Shown: in pieces, positions 17,429 through 25,619 of the stretch
How positions within the stretch are numbered: the stretch's first letter is position 1
Layout: each line of letters begins with the position of its first letter
From: Streptomyces sp. P3
Lineage (GTDB): Bacteria; Actinomycetota; Actinomycetes; Streptomycetales; Streptomycetaceae
Assembly (NCBI RefSeq): GCF_003032475.1
Contig: NZ_CP028369.1
Coordinates: forward strand, 3,100,001 to 3,164,000
Length of the DNA stretch: 64,000 nucleotides
Reading direction: 5' to 3'
Notes under the pieces: model-generated
The model's input: only the letters and a program-made list of their open reading frames with translations
Told to the model about the DNA's origin: nothing
Databases searched by the model: none
Made by a program: the position numbers and the translations under genes

Positions 17429-18322
17429 TTGAGCACGCACGCACCGCAGGCGGCGCAGGCCGTCACGCTGCCCACGACACTGGACGACGCCGTGGCGGCC
17501 CTGGCGGCCATGCCCGCGGCCGTGCCCGTGGCCGGCGGCACCGACCTCATGGCCGCCGTGAACTCGGGTCAGCTGCGCCCCGCCGGGCTGGTGGGCCTCG
17601 GCCGGATCAGCGAGATCCGCGGCTGGCAGTACCAGGACGGCCACGCGCTGCTCGGCGCCGGACTCACCCACGCGCGCATGGGCCGCCCCGACTTCGCCGC
17701 CCTGATCCCGGCGCTCGCCGCGGCCGCACGCGCCGCCGGACCGCCGCAGATCCGCAACGCGGGCACCCTGGGCGGCAACATCGCCTCGGCCGCCCCCACG
17801 GGCGACGCGCTGCCCGTGCTGGCCGCGCTGGAGGCGACCCTGATCGTCGCGGGCCCGGGCGGAGCCCGCCGGGAGGTCCCGGTGTCGCACCTGCTGGCCG
17901 GCATGGAGATGCTGCGCGGCGGCGAGCTCATCGGGTACGTGCGCGTGCCCCTGCTGCACGCCCCGCAGGTCTTCCTGAAGGCCACCGGCCGCACCGGTCC
18001 GGGCCGCGCGGTGGCCTCCGTGGCGCTGGTCCTCGACCCCGCCCGGCGCGGGGTCAGATGCGCGGTGGGCGCCATAGCGCCGATGCCGCTGCGGCCGCTC
18101 GAGGCCGAGCAGTGGGTCGCCCGGCTGATCGACTGGGACAACGGCCGCACGATCGTCCCCGAGGCCCTCACGGCCTTCGGCGAGTACGTCGCCGCCGCCT
18201 GCATCCCCGACGCGACGCCCGGCGTGGACGGCTCCGTGCCGGAACTTCCGCCCGCCGTACTGCACCTGCGGCGCACCGTCGCCGCACTGGCCCGACGAGC
18301 ACTGGGGAGGGCGCTGTCGTGA
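17429..18322 (+). CDS. Xanthine dehydrogenase family, FAD-binding subunit
   Basis: 297 residues. The FAD-binding PCMH signature is visible in VPVAGGTDLMAAVNSGQLRP and in RNAGTLGGNIASAAPTGDAL. A C-terminal CO-dehydrogenase-flavoprotein domain follows. TTG 17429 is chosen with GGGAAGGGG 10 bases upstream. Its TGA overlaps the GTG of the next gene, so the three subunits are translated as a coupled unit. Expected to pass electrons from the Fe-S subunit to NAD or another acceptor. The IS630 copy ends about 120 bp upstream and may affect its promoter. Confidence 0.88.
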   Translation: MSTHAPQAAQAVTLPTTLDDAVAALAAMPAAVPVAGGTDLMAAVNSGQLRPAGLVGLGRISEIRGWQYQDGHALLGAGLTHARMGRPDFAALIPALAAAARAAGPPQIRNAGTLGGNIASAAPTGDALPVLAALEATLIVAGPGGARREVPVSHLLAGMEMLRGGELIGYVRVPLLHAPQVFLKATGRTGPGRAVASVALVLDPARRGVRCAVGAIAPMPLRPLEAEQWVARLIDWDNGRTIVPEALTAFGEYVAAACIPDATPGVDGSVPELPPAVLHLRRTVAALARRALGRALS

Positions 18323-20052
18323 CCGACGACCAGCAGGGACCCGGACACGGACAGGAGAACGGGCAGGACCAGGGCGCGCCGCAGGGCGTCGGCCGCTGGG
18401 ACCCGTTGCCCCACGGGGACTACGACGACGGCGCGACCGCCTTCGTGAAGCTTCCCGAAGGCGGCATCGACGCCCTTCTCGCGGGCCGCGGCGACAGCCC
18501 GCTCGCCGCGCCCGGCCACGGGTACGTGCCGCCGCAGATAGCGGTGGCGCCCCCCGCGGACGACGCCGCCACCTGGGCGGCCCCGGCCGGCGGCAGCGAC
18601 TGGCCCGTCACGCAGGACACCCCGCAGACGGTGGGCGACGACCGCTTCAGGTACAACCCGGGCGCGACCGGCCAGTGGACGTTCGAGGACGCCTCGGCGG
18701 GCCCGGGCGCACCCCCGTCCGCTCCCGCCCCGGGCCACGACGTGACCGGCCAGTGGTCGATCCCCGTGGCCGGCGGCGACCTTCCCGACGAATCGGGCGA
18801 GTTCACCGCGTCGTCCCTGGTCGAGCAGTGGGGCAGCACGCCCCCGGCCACCCTGCCCGGCGGCGCGTCCGCACCCTGGGCGACGGAGCCGTCCGGCACG
18901 GCGCACCAGGCGTGGGCGCAGCCCGCCGACGAGGCCGGCCCGGCGGCCCCCCGGACGACGGACCCGGCGGCGTACGGCCACGCGCCCGCGCAGCCGCCCC
19001 CGCACGAGACGACGGGGACCCCGTTCGCGCCGGAGCACGACCCGTCGGCCACGTCCCCCGACCGGGTCCGCCCCGACGCCGAGCCGGCCGCCCCGCACGC
19101 CCACCCGAGCGGCGCGTTCGCCCCGGAGGTCTCCGCCGAGGCCTACACGGTGCCCGCCGACGGCCCCGGCGGAACCGCCCGGCAGGCCACCGCGGCCGAG
19201 GAGGCCGCCGAGACGTCCGGGGAGCCGGAGTCCGCCCGCGAAGCCGCCCACGGCCCCGCGGAAGCCGTCCACCGCCCCGCCGAGCCGGCCCCCGCGGACG
19301 ACGACGCGCCGACCGGCGACGCCCGGCAGCCGCACGCCCCGGACGCCCGCGCCTCCGACCCGCAGCCGGAGCAGGCGGCGGACGAAGGCGCCGACGACGC
19401 TCCGCCGCCCTTCCACGAGGAACACCCCCTCGCCGGTTACGTGCTGCGCGTCAACGGCTCCGACCGGCCCGTCACCGACGCCTGGATCGGCGAGTCGCTG
19501 CTCTACGTGCTGCGCGAGCGGCTCGGCCTCGCGGGCGCCAAGGACGGCTGCTCGCAGGGCGAGTGCGGCGCCTGCAACGTCCAGGTGGACGGAAGGCTCG
19601 TCGCCTCCTGCCTGGTCCCGGCCGTCACCACAGCCGGCAGCGAGATCCGCACCGTCGAGGGGCTGGCCGTCGACGGACAGCCCTCGGACGTGCAGCGGGC
19701 CCTCGCCGCCTGCGGGGCCGTGCAGTGCGGCTTCTGCGTGCCCGGCATGGCGATGACGGTGCACGACCTGCTCGAGGGCAATCCGGCGCCGTCGGAACTG
19801 GAGGCCCGCCAGGCCCTGTGCGGCAACCTGTGCCGCTGCTCCGGCTACCGGGGCGTTCTGCGCGCCGTCCAGGACGTCGTCGCCGAGCGTCAGGCGCACG
19901 CCGACGCCGAGGCGGACGGGGACGAAGCACGTATCCCCCATCAGGCGGGCCCGGGCGCAGGCGGCGTGCACGCGTCGGCGTTCGAGAACCCGGCACAGCC
20001 CCACCCGCATGACCCCGCCTACGGACAGGGCCAGGACGGAGGCCAGGCGTGA
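18319..20052 (+). CDS. 2Fe-2S subunit of a xanthine-dehydrogenase-like enzyme with a long disordered N-terminus
   Basis: 577 residues, whereas stand-alone subunits of this family are about 160-200. The first ~370 residues are low-complexity, rich in Pro, Ala, Gly, Asp and Glu, with no recognisable domain. From about residue 373 a normal domain begins (LRVNGSDRPV). The plant-type cluster ligands are DGCSQGECGACNVQVDG (Cys411 first) and a later Cys. The second cluster is CGAVQCGFCVPGMAM and CGNLCRCSGYRG. GTG 18319 overlaps the upstream stop, and its own stop overlaps the next GTG. The extension could mediate assembly or localisation; that is inference. Confidence 0.88.
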   Translation: MTDDQQGPGHGQENGQDQGAPQGVGRWDPLPHGDYDDGATAFVKLPEGGIDALLAGRGDSPLAAPGHGYVPPQIAVAPPADDAATWAAPAGGSDWPVTQDTPQTVGDDRFRYNPGATGQWTFEDASAGPGAPPSAPAPGHDVTGQWSIPVAGGDLPDESGEFTASSLVEQWGSTPPATLPGGASAPWATEPSGTAHQAWAQPADEAGPAAPRTTDPAAYGHAPAQPPPHETTGTPFAPEHDPSATSPDRVRPDAEPAAPHAHPSGAFAPEVSAEAYTVPADGPGGTARQATAAEEAAETSGEPESAREAAHGPAEAVHRPAEPAPADDDAPTGDARQPHAPDARASDPQPEQAADEGADDAPPPFHEEHPLAGYVLRVNGSDRPVTDAWIGESLLYVLRERLGLAGAKDGCSQGECGACNVQVDGRLVASCLVPAVTTAGSEIRTVEGLAVDGQPSDVQRALAACGAVQCGFCVPGMAMTVHDLLEGNPAPSELEARQALCGNLCRCSGYRGVLRAVQDVVAERQAHADAEADGDEARIPHQAGPGAGGVHASAFENPAQPHPHDPAYGQGQDGGQA

Positions 20053-22358
20053 CGAACGAGACAGCCACCGCGACGACTCCCGTGGAGGCCGCGCCGGCCC
20101 CCGAGCCGGTCCCGCACGGCCTCGGAGTGTCCCTGCAGCCCGCCGACGCGCGCGCCAAGACGGAGGGCACCTTCCCCTACGCGGCCGACCTGTGGGCCGA
20201 GGGCCTGCTCTGGGCGGCCGTCCTGCGCTCACCGCACCCGCACGCGCGCATCGTGTCCATCGACACCTCCCACGCGCGTGAGATGCCCGGCGTGCGGGCC
20301 GTCGTCACCCACGAGGACGTCCCGGGCCGCGCGCTGCACGGCCGGGGCACCGCCGACCGGCCGGTGTTCGCCTCCGAGGTGGTCCGCCACCACGGCGAGC
20401 CCATCGCGGCCGTCGCCGCCGACCACCCCGACACCGCGCGCATGGCCGCGGCCGCCGTCATCGTCGAGTACGAGACGCTCGACCCGGTGATCGACCCCGA
20501 GCTGGCCTTCGAGGCGGAGCCCCTGCACCCCGACGGCAACCTGATCCGCCACATCCCGCTGCACCACGGCGACCCCGCCGCGGCCGGCGTCGTCGTCGTC
20601 GAGGGCCAGTACCGCATCGGGCGCGCCGACCCCGCTCCCATCGGCGCCGAGGCAGGCCTCGCGGTGCCCCGCCCCGACGGCGGCGTGGAGCTCTACCTCG
20701 CCTCCACCGACCCGCACACCGACCGCGACACGGCCGCCGCCTGCTTCGGCCTCGAACCCGAACGGGTGAAGATCGTCGTCACCGGCGTGCCCGGCGCCAC
20801 CGCCGACCGCGAGGACCAGGGCTTCCAGCTCCCGCTGGGCCTGCTGGCCCTCAGGACCGGCTGCCCGGTGAAGCTCACGGCGACCCGCGAGGAGTCCTTC
20901 CTCGGCCACGCCCACCGCCACCCCACGCTGCTGCGCTACCGCCACCACGCCGACGCCGAGGGCCGGCTGGTGAAGGTCGAGGCGCAGATCCTGCTGGACG
21001 CGGGCGCCTACGCCGACACCTCCGCCGAGGCACTGGCCGCCGCCGTCTCCTTCGCCTGCGGCCCCTACGTCGTGCCGAACGCCTTCATCGAGGGCTGGGC
21101 GGTGCGCACCAACAACCCGCCGTCGGGCCATGTGCGCGGCGAGGGCGCGATGCAGGTGTGCGCCGCCTACGAGGCGCAGATGGACAAGCTGGCGAAGAAG
21201 CTCGGCGTCGACCCCGCGGAGCTGCGGCTGCGCAACGTCATGGCGACCGGGGACGTCCTGCCGACCGGCCAGACGGTGACCTGCCCCGCCCCCGTCGCCG
21301 AACTCCTCCAGGCCGTCCAGGAGTTCCCCCTCCCGTCGCTCCCCAAGGACGCGCCCGAAGAGGACTGGCTGCTGCCCGGCGGCCCCGAGGGCGCGGGCGA
21401 GCCGGGCGCGGTGCGTCGCGGCGTCGGCTACGGCCTGGGCATGGTCCACATGCTGGGCGCGGAGGGCGCCGACGAGGTCTCCACCGCCACCGTGAAGGTC
21501 CAGGACGGCGTCGCGACGGTGCTGTGCGCGGCGGTCGAGACCGGCCAGGGCTTCACCACGCTGGCCCGTCAGATCGTCCAGGAGACGCTGGGCGTCGACG
21601 AGGTCCACGTGGCCCCCGTGGACACCGACCAGCCCCCCGCGGGGCCCGGCTGCCGGGGCCGTCACACCTGGGTCTCGGGCGGCGCGGTGGAACGCGCGGC
21701 GAAGATGGTCCGCACGCAGCTGCTCCAGCCGCTGGCGCACAAGTTCGGCATGTCCACGGAACTGCTGCAGATCACCGACGGCAAGATCACCTCCTACGAC
21801 GGCGTCCTGTCGACGACCGTCACGGAGGAGATGCACGGCAAGGAACTGTGGGCGACCGCACAGTGCCGGCCGCATCCCACCGAGCCGCTGGACGCGGCCG
21901 GCCAGGGGGACGCCTTCGTCGGCCTCGCGTTCTGCGCGATCCGCGCGGTCGTGGACGTCGACATCGAGCTCGGCTCGGTGCGGGTCGTGGAACTCGCCGT
22001 CGCCCAGGACGTCGGCCGGATCCTGAACCCGGCCCAGCTCGCCGCCCGCATCGAGGCGGGCGTGACCCAGGGCGTGGGCATCGCGCTCACCGAGAACCTG
22101 CGCACCCCCCGCGGCCTGATCCGCCACCCCGACCTCACCGGCTACGCGCTGCCCACCGCCCTGGACGCCCCGGACATCCGGATCGTCAAACTGGTCGAGG
22201 AGCGGGACGTGGTCGCGCCGTTCGGGGCGAAGGCGGCCAGCGCGGTCCCGGTCGTCACCTCGCCCGCGGCGATCGCCTCCGCCGTCCGCGCCGCGACCGG
22301 CCGCCCCGTGAACCGCCTCCCGATAAGGCCGCAGGCCGCGGTGGTGACGGACCGGTGA
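20049..22358 (+). CDS. Molybdopterin-binding subunit of a xanthine-dehydrogenase-like enzyme (catalytic Glu missing)
   Basis: 769 residues, full length for the family. The N-terminal domain (DARAKTEGTFPYAADLWAEG) and the pterin-contact motif VETGQGFTTLARQIVQETLG are clear. The active-site motif near the C-terminus, normally GAKGVGE, reads GAKAASA (residues 726-732), putting Ala at the catalytic Glu position. The usual GGFGGK molybdenum-site loop is replaced by GATADREDQG. The protein may therefore bind the cofactor but not hydroxylate purines, or act on a different substrate. It is the third coupled gene of the operon; its stop overlaps the GTG of the next small gene. Confidence 0.85.
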   Translation: MTNETATATTPVEAAPAPEPVPHGLGVSLQPADARAKTEGTFPYAADLWAEGLLWAAVLRSPHPHARIVSIDTSHAREMPGVRAVVTHEDVPGRALHGRGTADRPVFASEVVRHHGEPIAAVAADHPDTARMAAAAVIVEYETLDPVIDPELAFEAEPLHPDGNLIRHIPLHHGDPAAAGVVVVEGQYRIGRADPAPIGAEAGLAVPRPDGGVELYLASTDPHTDRDTAAACFGLEPERVKIVVTGVPGATADREDQGFQLPLGLLALRTGCPVKLTATREESFLGHAHRHPTLLRYRHHADAEGRLVKVEAQILLDAGAYADTSAEALAAAVSFACGPYVVPNAFIEGWAVRTNNPPSGHVRGEGAMQVCAAYEAQMDKLAKKLGVDPAELRLRNVMATGDVLPTGQTVTCPAPVAELLQAVQEFPLPSLPKDAPEEDWLLPGGPEGAGEPGAVRRGVGYGLGMVHMLGAEGADEVSTATVKVQDGVATVLCAAVETGQGFTTLARQIVQETLGVDEVHVAPVDTDQPPAGPGCRGRHTWVSGGAVERAAKMVRTQLLQPLAHKFGMSTELLQITDGKITSYDGVLSTTVTEEMHGKELWATAQCRPHPTEPLDAAGQGDAFVGLAFCAIRAVVDVDIELGSVRVVELAVAQDVGRILNPAQLAARIEAGVTQGVGIALTENLRTPRGLIRHPDLTGYALPTALDAPDIRIVKLVEERDVVAPFGAKAASAVPVVTSPAAIASAVRAATGRPVNRLPIRPQAAVVTDR

Positions 22359-22570
22359 GCGACCCGGCGACGGGCGACCTGCCGGCGGGGGACCCGGCGA
22401 CGGGCGACCTGCCGGCGGGGGACCCGGCGACGGGCGACCCGTCGGACGAGCGCCGACCCGAAGCCCGGCAGTACGAACCCCCGCCGAGCGCGGGCAAGCT
22501 GCTGCTCTGGATCCTCCTGTTCCTGACCGCGGCGCTGGCCGTGGTGCTGGGCGGCGTGTACTTCACCTGA
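22355..22570 (+). CDS. Small C-terminally anchored membrane protein with tandem repeats
   Basis: 71 residues, starting at a GTG that overlaps the molybdopterin subunit's stop. The N-terminus is 2.6 copies of a ten-residue repeat (DPATGDLPAG), then a Pro-rich linker. A single hydrophobic helix (LLLWILLFLTAALAVVLGGV) ends four residues before the stop. It may tether the oxidoreductase to the membrane, but no direct evidence exists beyond coupling. Confidence 0.7.
   Translation: MSDPATGDLPAGDPATGDLPAGDPATGDPSDERRPEARQYEPPPSAGKLLLWILLFLTAALAVVLGGVYFT
22361..22438 (+). repeat. 30-bp in-frame tandem repeat
   Basis: Units 22361-22390 and 22391-22420 are identical over 30 bp, followed by an 18-bp partial unit (22421-22438). 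The period is a multiple of three, so copy-number change would lengthen the protein without a frameshift. Confidence 0.9.
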
Positions 22571-22818
22571 CGGGCGCGCACCGACGCCCCCTGAACGCGC
22601 TTGAACTCCCGGCTCGGACAGCGGGCTCGAACACCGGGCGATCCGGGCGGGAAGGGAACGCACGGGGCGGACGCGACGTCTTCTGGTGCGGACCGGTGCC
22701 GGTGCGCGGGCCAAACCCGGCACGGTCGCGCGTCGCCGCTGGTCACAGCCGTTGTCAGTGGGTCCGCATAGGCTGCGGAGCAGTGGGACGGCGCACGCGA
22801 ATTCCGCCAGGGGGACCG

Positions 22819-23895
22819 ATGGGCACGACCAGGACCACCACCGCCATGACGACGATCACCTTCACCGAGGACGAGCTGAACCCGTACATCGCACACGCCC
22901 CGGCCCGCCGCCGGCTGACCGGCCCGGGCCTGCGCGGCCTGCCGGGCGCCGGCCGACGGGAGACGGATTCCGTCCTGCTCGACGGGATGACGGGAGAGAT
23001 CCCGACGACGTACTTCTTCCACGACCGCCTCGACCTGATGGACGCCCTGCCGCTCGCCCCTGCCCTGGAGGAGCTGCTCCGTTGCGCCACGGCCGTGGAC
23101 GAACTGGCGGCCCTGCGCGGCCAGTTCGCCTGCTATGCCGGCCGGCTCGGGCCGCAGGCGGTGGCCGGGGCCTCCCGGCGGCTGCTGGCGGTGTTCGAGG
23201 CGGGCGCCGAAGGCCTGGGCGACGCCTCCGCCCTGTTCTGGAAGCTGGCCGCGGTGATCCGTCCGCTGGCCCTGGTGACCGGCCCCGTCACGACGTCCGG
23301 CCTGGCCCTGGACCTGCCGGTCCGGTTGCTGGACGAGGAGTTCGGCTCGGCGTGCGTCGTCCGCTTCGAGGGCATCGACGTCCCCGCCGCCCTCACGCAC
23401 GCTCCGACCCGCCGCTTCCTGCGCGCGACGGGCCTGCCGGAGGAGGCCGCGCTGTTCTCCCTGGAGCCGGACATGCCGCTGCGGACGCTCGCCGAGCACC
23501 ATGCCGACGACCGGGCCACCGACAACGACCCGGCCGACGACCGCGACGGCGTCGGCGCCGGAAGTGGCCTCCCGGCGCACGCCGACCGCCTCATCCGGCT
23601 GGGGAGCCTCGCCGAGGACACCAGCCTCGTCGTGGACGGCGTCACGGGCGCGGTGCTGAGCTGGAGCGAACCGGACCACACCCTGCGTCCGCTCAACGCC
23701 GACATCTCCACCCTCGCGTTCACCCTCTGGCTGCTGAGGCACGAGCGCGCCCCCCACGCCGTGCGCGAACTCACCGAGGCCTACGGCCGGCTCGCCGACA
23801 CGATGTCCCGCAACCTGGCCGCGGTCGACCGGGCCGGGCCGGTGGGCACGGTCGTCGCCCGTGAGGCCACCCCGGCCGATCCCACGGACGCCTGA
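22819..23895 (+). CDS. SUKH-4 family immunity-type protein
   Basis: 358 residues. The second half has the SUKH-4 pattern: THAPTRRFLRATGLPEEA, then RLIRLGSLAEDTSLVVDGVTG and later ISTLAFTLWLLRHE. The first half (about 150 residues) has no clear match. SUKH proteins usually neutralise polymorphic toxins, but Streptomyces carry many orphan copies. No toxin gene adjoins this one. ATG 22819 follows GGGGGAC. It is monocistronic, and a terminator lies 140 bp downstream. Confidence 0.75.
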   Translation: MGTTRTTTAMTTITFTEDELNPYIAHAPARRRLTGPGLRGLPGAGRRETDSVLLDGMTGEIPTTYFFHDRLDLMDALPLAPALEELLRCATAVDELAALRGQFACYAGRLGPQAVAGASRRLLAVFEAGAEGLGDASALFWKLAAVIRPLALVTGPVTTSGLALDLPVRLLDEEFGSACVVRFEGIDVPAALTHAPTRRFLRATGLPEEAALFSLEPDMPLRTLAEHHADDRATDNDPADDRDGVGAGSGLPAHADRLIRLGSLAEDTSLVVDGVTGAVLSWSEPDHTLRPLNADISTLAFTLWLLRHERAPHAVRELTEAYGRLADTMSRNLAAVDRAGPVGTVVAREATPADPTDA

Positions 23896-24037
23896 CGAGC
23901 CTTCACACACCACGCGCTGCCCGGCCGCCCGGCGGCACCGCCCTCCCGCGTCACCGAACCGGGCAGGTCGGCTTCCCTGTTCGGGGCGGGGCCGCCGGGC
24001 TCGTGGTCGGCCGAGACGCCCACTGAGACGGACGATC

Positions 24038-24073
24038 GACAGGGCGGCACCCCGGCCGGGATGCCGCCCTGTC
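24038..24073. terminator. Hairpin left of the tRNA-Cys remnant
   Basis: GACAGGGCGGCA (24038-24049) and TGCCGCCCTGTC (24062-24073) form perfect 12-bp arms, followed by CTTTCG. Before the island inserted, this probably terminated the leftward tRNA-Cys transcript (inference), and it still can stop rightward transcription of the SUKH gene. Confidence 0.65.
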
Positions 24074-24092
24074 CTTTCGCCTGGTCGGGCAC

Positions 24093-24136
24093 TGGAGACC
24101 GCGACGGGATTCGAACCCGTGTAACTCGCTTTGCAG
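24093..24136 (-). pseudogene. Displaced 3' end of the host tRNA-Cys gene (attL)
   Basis: Reading leftward, this is the 3' 44 nt of a tRNA-Cys: anticodon GCA, the 3' half of the anticodon stem (GCGAG), variable loop, a fully paired T arm (ACGGG-TTCGAAT-CCCGT), the acceptor strand CGCGGTC, T and encoded CCA. The 5' half is absent, replaced by element sequence. The 32 bp 24105-24136 are identical to 33716-33747. The acceptor strand would pair perfectly (one G-U) with the 5' half preserved at the right end, so this is the original host 3' end. Confidence 0.88.
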
Positions 24137-24149
24137 TCTGCTCACGCAG

Positions 24150-24177
24150 CCTGGGACTCGTACCGAGTCTGACCAGG
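24150..24177. repeat. Hairpin just inside attL
   Basis: CCTGG-GACTCG-TAC-CGAGTC-TGA-CCAGG: a 6-bp palindrome (24155-24169) extended by CCTGG/CCAGG. Its position 14 bp inside the attachment core suits an accessory site for integrase or excisionase, or a transcription stop. Confidence 0.4.
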
Positions 24178-24258
24178 CTCGTCCCCTTGGTCAAGCGGTT
24201 CAGGACATGGCAGGCGACTTACTCAACTCCGGGCACAGAGGGCCGGAACACAGAAGAA

Positions 24259-24288
24259 CCCCGTAGGCACCAGGGGCGCTGTACGGGG
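24259..24288 (-). terminator. Terminator of the serine recombinase gene
   Basis: On the minus strand CCCCGTA and TACGGGG (24282-24288 / 24259-24265) flank a loop and are followed by TTCTTCT. It lies 25 bp past the recombinase stop. Confidence 0.6.
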
Positions 24289-24313
24289 CTCTGAGGGGCT
24301 GTCAGGGAGCGGT

Positions 24314-24916
24314 TCAGCTCTGGCTCTCGTCGTGCACCTGGAGAGCCTGAGAGATGGCACCGACGGACGGGTTACGGGTTTCTCCGCTCCCGGTCTTGTA
24401 GGTGAGGTGCGGCTGAATCTGCCGGATGGTGAATCCCTTGTCCCGGAGCGCCACAGCCTGAGCCGTAAGAGCCTCAGTCATGACCGGACGGCGACCACCA
24501 ACCCGCCCGTTCTTCCGGGCACTCTCAAGGCCGTTCTTGGTCTTCTTCACGATGTCCCGTCGCCGGTCCTCTGCCAGAGCGAAAGCAAGGTCGAGAATCA
24601 GGCTGCGCTCTGTGTGCTCACCCTTGGCGATACCGTCCAGGACCTTTACGGCTACGCCACGCTCGAAAAGATCAGTCAGCATCAGCAGTCCCTCAAGGAG
24701 GTTCCGGCCGAGCCGGTCAACCTCTTGGACCGTGAGCATGTCTCCCTCTCGCATGTAGTCGAGAGCGGAGAGGAGTCCGGGGCGTTCCGAGACGGTGAGC
24801 TTCCCAGAGATCTTCTCCTCAAAGACCTTCACGCAACCGGCGTCGTTCAACGCATCGTGCTGTCGAGCCGTCTCCTGCTTGTCCGTGGAAACCCTCACGA
24901 GTCCGACGAGTGCCAT
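24314..24916 (-). CDS. Small serine recombinase (resolvase/invertase type)
   Basis: 200 residues. The catalytic domain begins MALVGLVRVSTDKQE with the nucleophilic Ser at about position 10. It continues with RPGLLSALDYMREGDMLTVQ and EVDRLGRN, then LILDLAFALAEDRRRDIV. A C-terminal Hin-like helix-turn-helix region includes GGRRPVMTEALTAQAVAL. The ATG at 24916 is set by GGAGGGGG five bases upstream. Size fits a resolvase or invertase, not a large serine integrase. It might resolve multimers of the excised circle. A cluster of TTGATGAACA repeats lies directly upstream and may be its binding site. Confidence 0.88.
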   Translation of the reverse strand: MALVGLVRVSTDKQETARQHDALNDAGCVKVFEEKISGKLTVSERPGLLSALDYMREGDMLTVQEVDRLGRNLLEGLLMLTDLFERGVAVKVLDGIAKGEHTERSLILDLAFALAEDRRRDIVKKTKNGLESARKNGRVGGRRPVMTEALTAQAVALRDKGFTIRQIQPHLTYKTGSGETRNPSVGAISQALQVHDESQS

Positions 24917-24930
24917 GGGAACCCCCTCCG

Positions 24931-25064
24931 TGTTCATCAAACGCACCGGCCAACAAGATGAACAGTACCAGATAGATGAACGGGTTGATGAACAGATTCG
25001 GGCGCTCCATGGGTCAAGTCGGCAGGTGTCGGCTCAGGTTCACCAGACGATCGTTTGATGAACA
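24931..25064. repeat. Cluster of five TTGATGAACA-like repeats
   Basis: Copies at 24931-24940 (inverted), 24955-24964, 24973-24982, 24985-24994 and 25055-25064, consensus WWGATGAACR. They fill the space between the leftward serine recombinase and the rightward genes. Candidates are a res-like recombination site, an operator, or origin iterons. Confidence 0.75.
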
Positions 25065-25164
25065 GTCGCCCGATGGCTCCGAACAGCACTCTTGCTACAA
25101 ACCTTGAGACAATTGGAGGGAGGGGGAGGCGCACCAGGTAGACGAGACAGACAGGAGATTGATC

Positions 25165-25362
25165 ATGAGCATGGGACCAGGGATGCCGGTGAATATGGAC
25201 GCGATCGACGCAATGGCAGCGACGGCGACGGCCGGAGCGAGTCAGGGAGATCAGACGCTAGGGAACCTTCAACAAGGCTTCCTGAACTCGGGAGGTGGCC
25301 GTACGGCAAGCTTTGGCCAGGGAGCCCTAGAGGGGCGCGCAGTGCTCGCACTGACCATGTGA
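25165..25362 (+). CDS. Small Gly/Ala/Met-rich protein of unknown function
   Basis: 65 residues starting MSMGPGMPVNMDAIDAMAAT, preceded by AGGAG with 7-base spacing. It has no cysteines, membrane helix or recognised motif. It is the first rightward gene after the repeat cluster. G/C content is closer to the host than the following genes. Could be real on the strength of the ribosome site alone. Confidence 0.45.
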   Translation: MSMGPGMPVNMDAIDAMAATATAGASQGDQTLGNLQQGFLNSGGGRTASFGQGALEGRAVLALTM

Positions 25363-25418
25363 CACACATTCAGACCCTTGCAGGTCAAGGGGTTTGTGTA
25401 ACAATTTCATGACGAAAA

Positions 25419-25454
25419 GATCACGAGTTTATTACATAATTACAGTACGTGATC
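25419..25454. repeat. Inverted repeat around an A/T-rich core
   Basis: GATCACG (25419-25425) and CGTGATC (25448-25454) flank a 22-bp core that is almost all A/T (centre TTTATTACATAATTACAG). Such A/T density is exceptional here. It could be an operator, a promoter or a DNA-unwinding element. Confidence 0.5.
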
Positions 25455-25466
25455 GAGAGGCATTAA

Positions 25467-25517
25467 AGAGCCCCGACTAATCTACGGACAGTGATAGTCC
25501 CTGGTGGTCGGGGCTCT
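25467..25517. terminator. Stem-loop before the small-gene array
   Basis: AGAGCCCCGAC (25467-25477) pairs perfectly with GTCGGGGCTCT (25507-25517). The 29-base loop contains a second small stem (GGAC...GTCC). It separates the 65-residue gene from the array and probably terminates transcription. Confidence 0.6.
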
Positions 25518-25554
25518 GTGCTGTCCGGGCTCAAACGAAGATGCTGTGCATTCA

Positions 25555-25563
25555 TGGGATAAT
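25555..25563 (+). promoter_or_regulatory. Putative -10 element TGGGATAAT (first copy)
   Basis: TGGGATAAT occurs here and again at 27192-27200, each 45-57 bp before the first gene of a rightward cluster. GATAAT fits a -10 hexamer with a TG-type extension. No good -35 is present, so an element-specific activator may be needed. Confidence 0.45.
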
Positions 25564-25619
25564 GGAGTCATAGAAGGGGACGGCCGTAGAGAGACAGACA
25601 CGACCACCCCGGAGTAGCA

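Noticed and set aside
16414..20052. Open frame of over 1200 codons spanning the IS and the xanthine-dehydrogenase-like genes
   Set aside because: Its first part runs out of frame through the IS transposase and the FAD subunit. Only the part from 18319 on corresponds to a real protein (the 2Fe-2S subunit).
20049..22358. Pseudogene status for the molybdopterin subunit because of the missing Glu
   Set aside because: The reading frame is full length, coupled to neighbours and has normal codon use, so altered function is more likely than decay.
24093..24136. Second functional tRNA-Cys
   Set aside because: Only the 3' 44 nt exist; the 5' half is replaced by element sequence.
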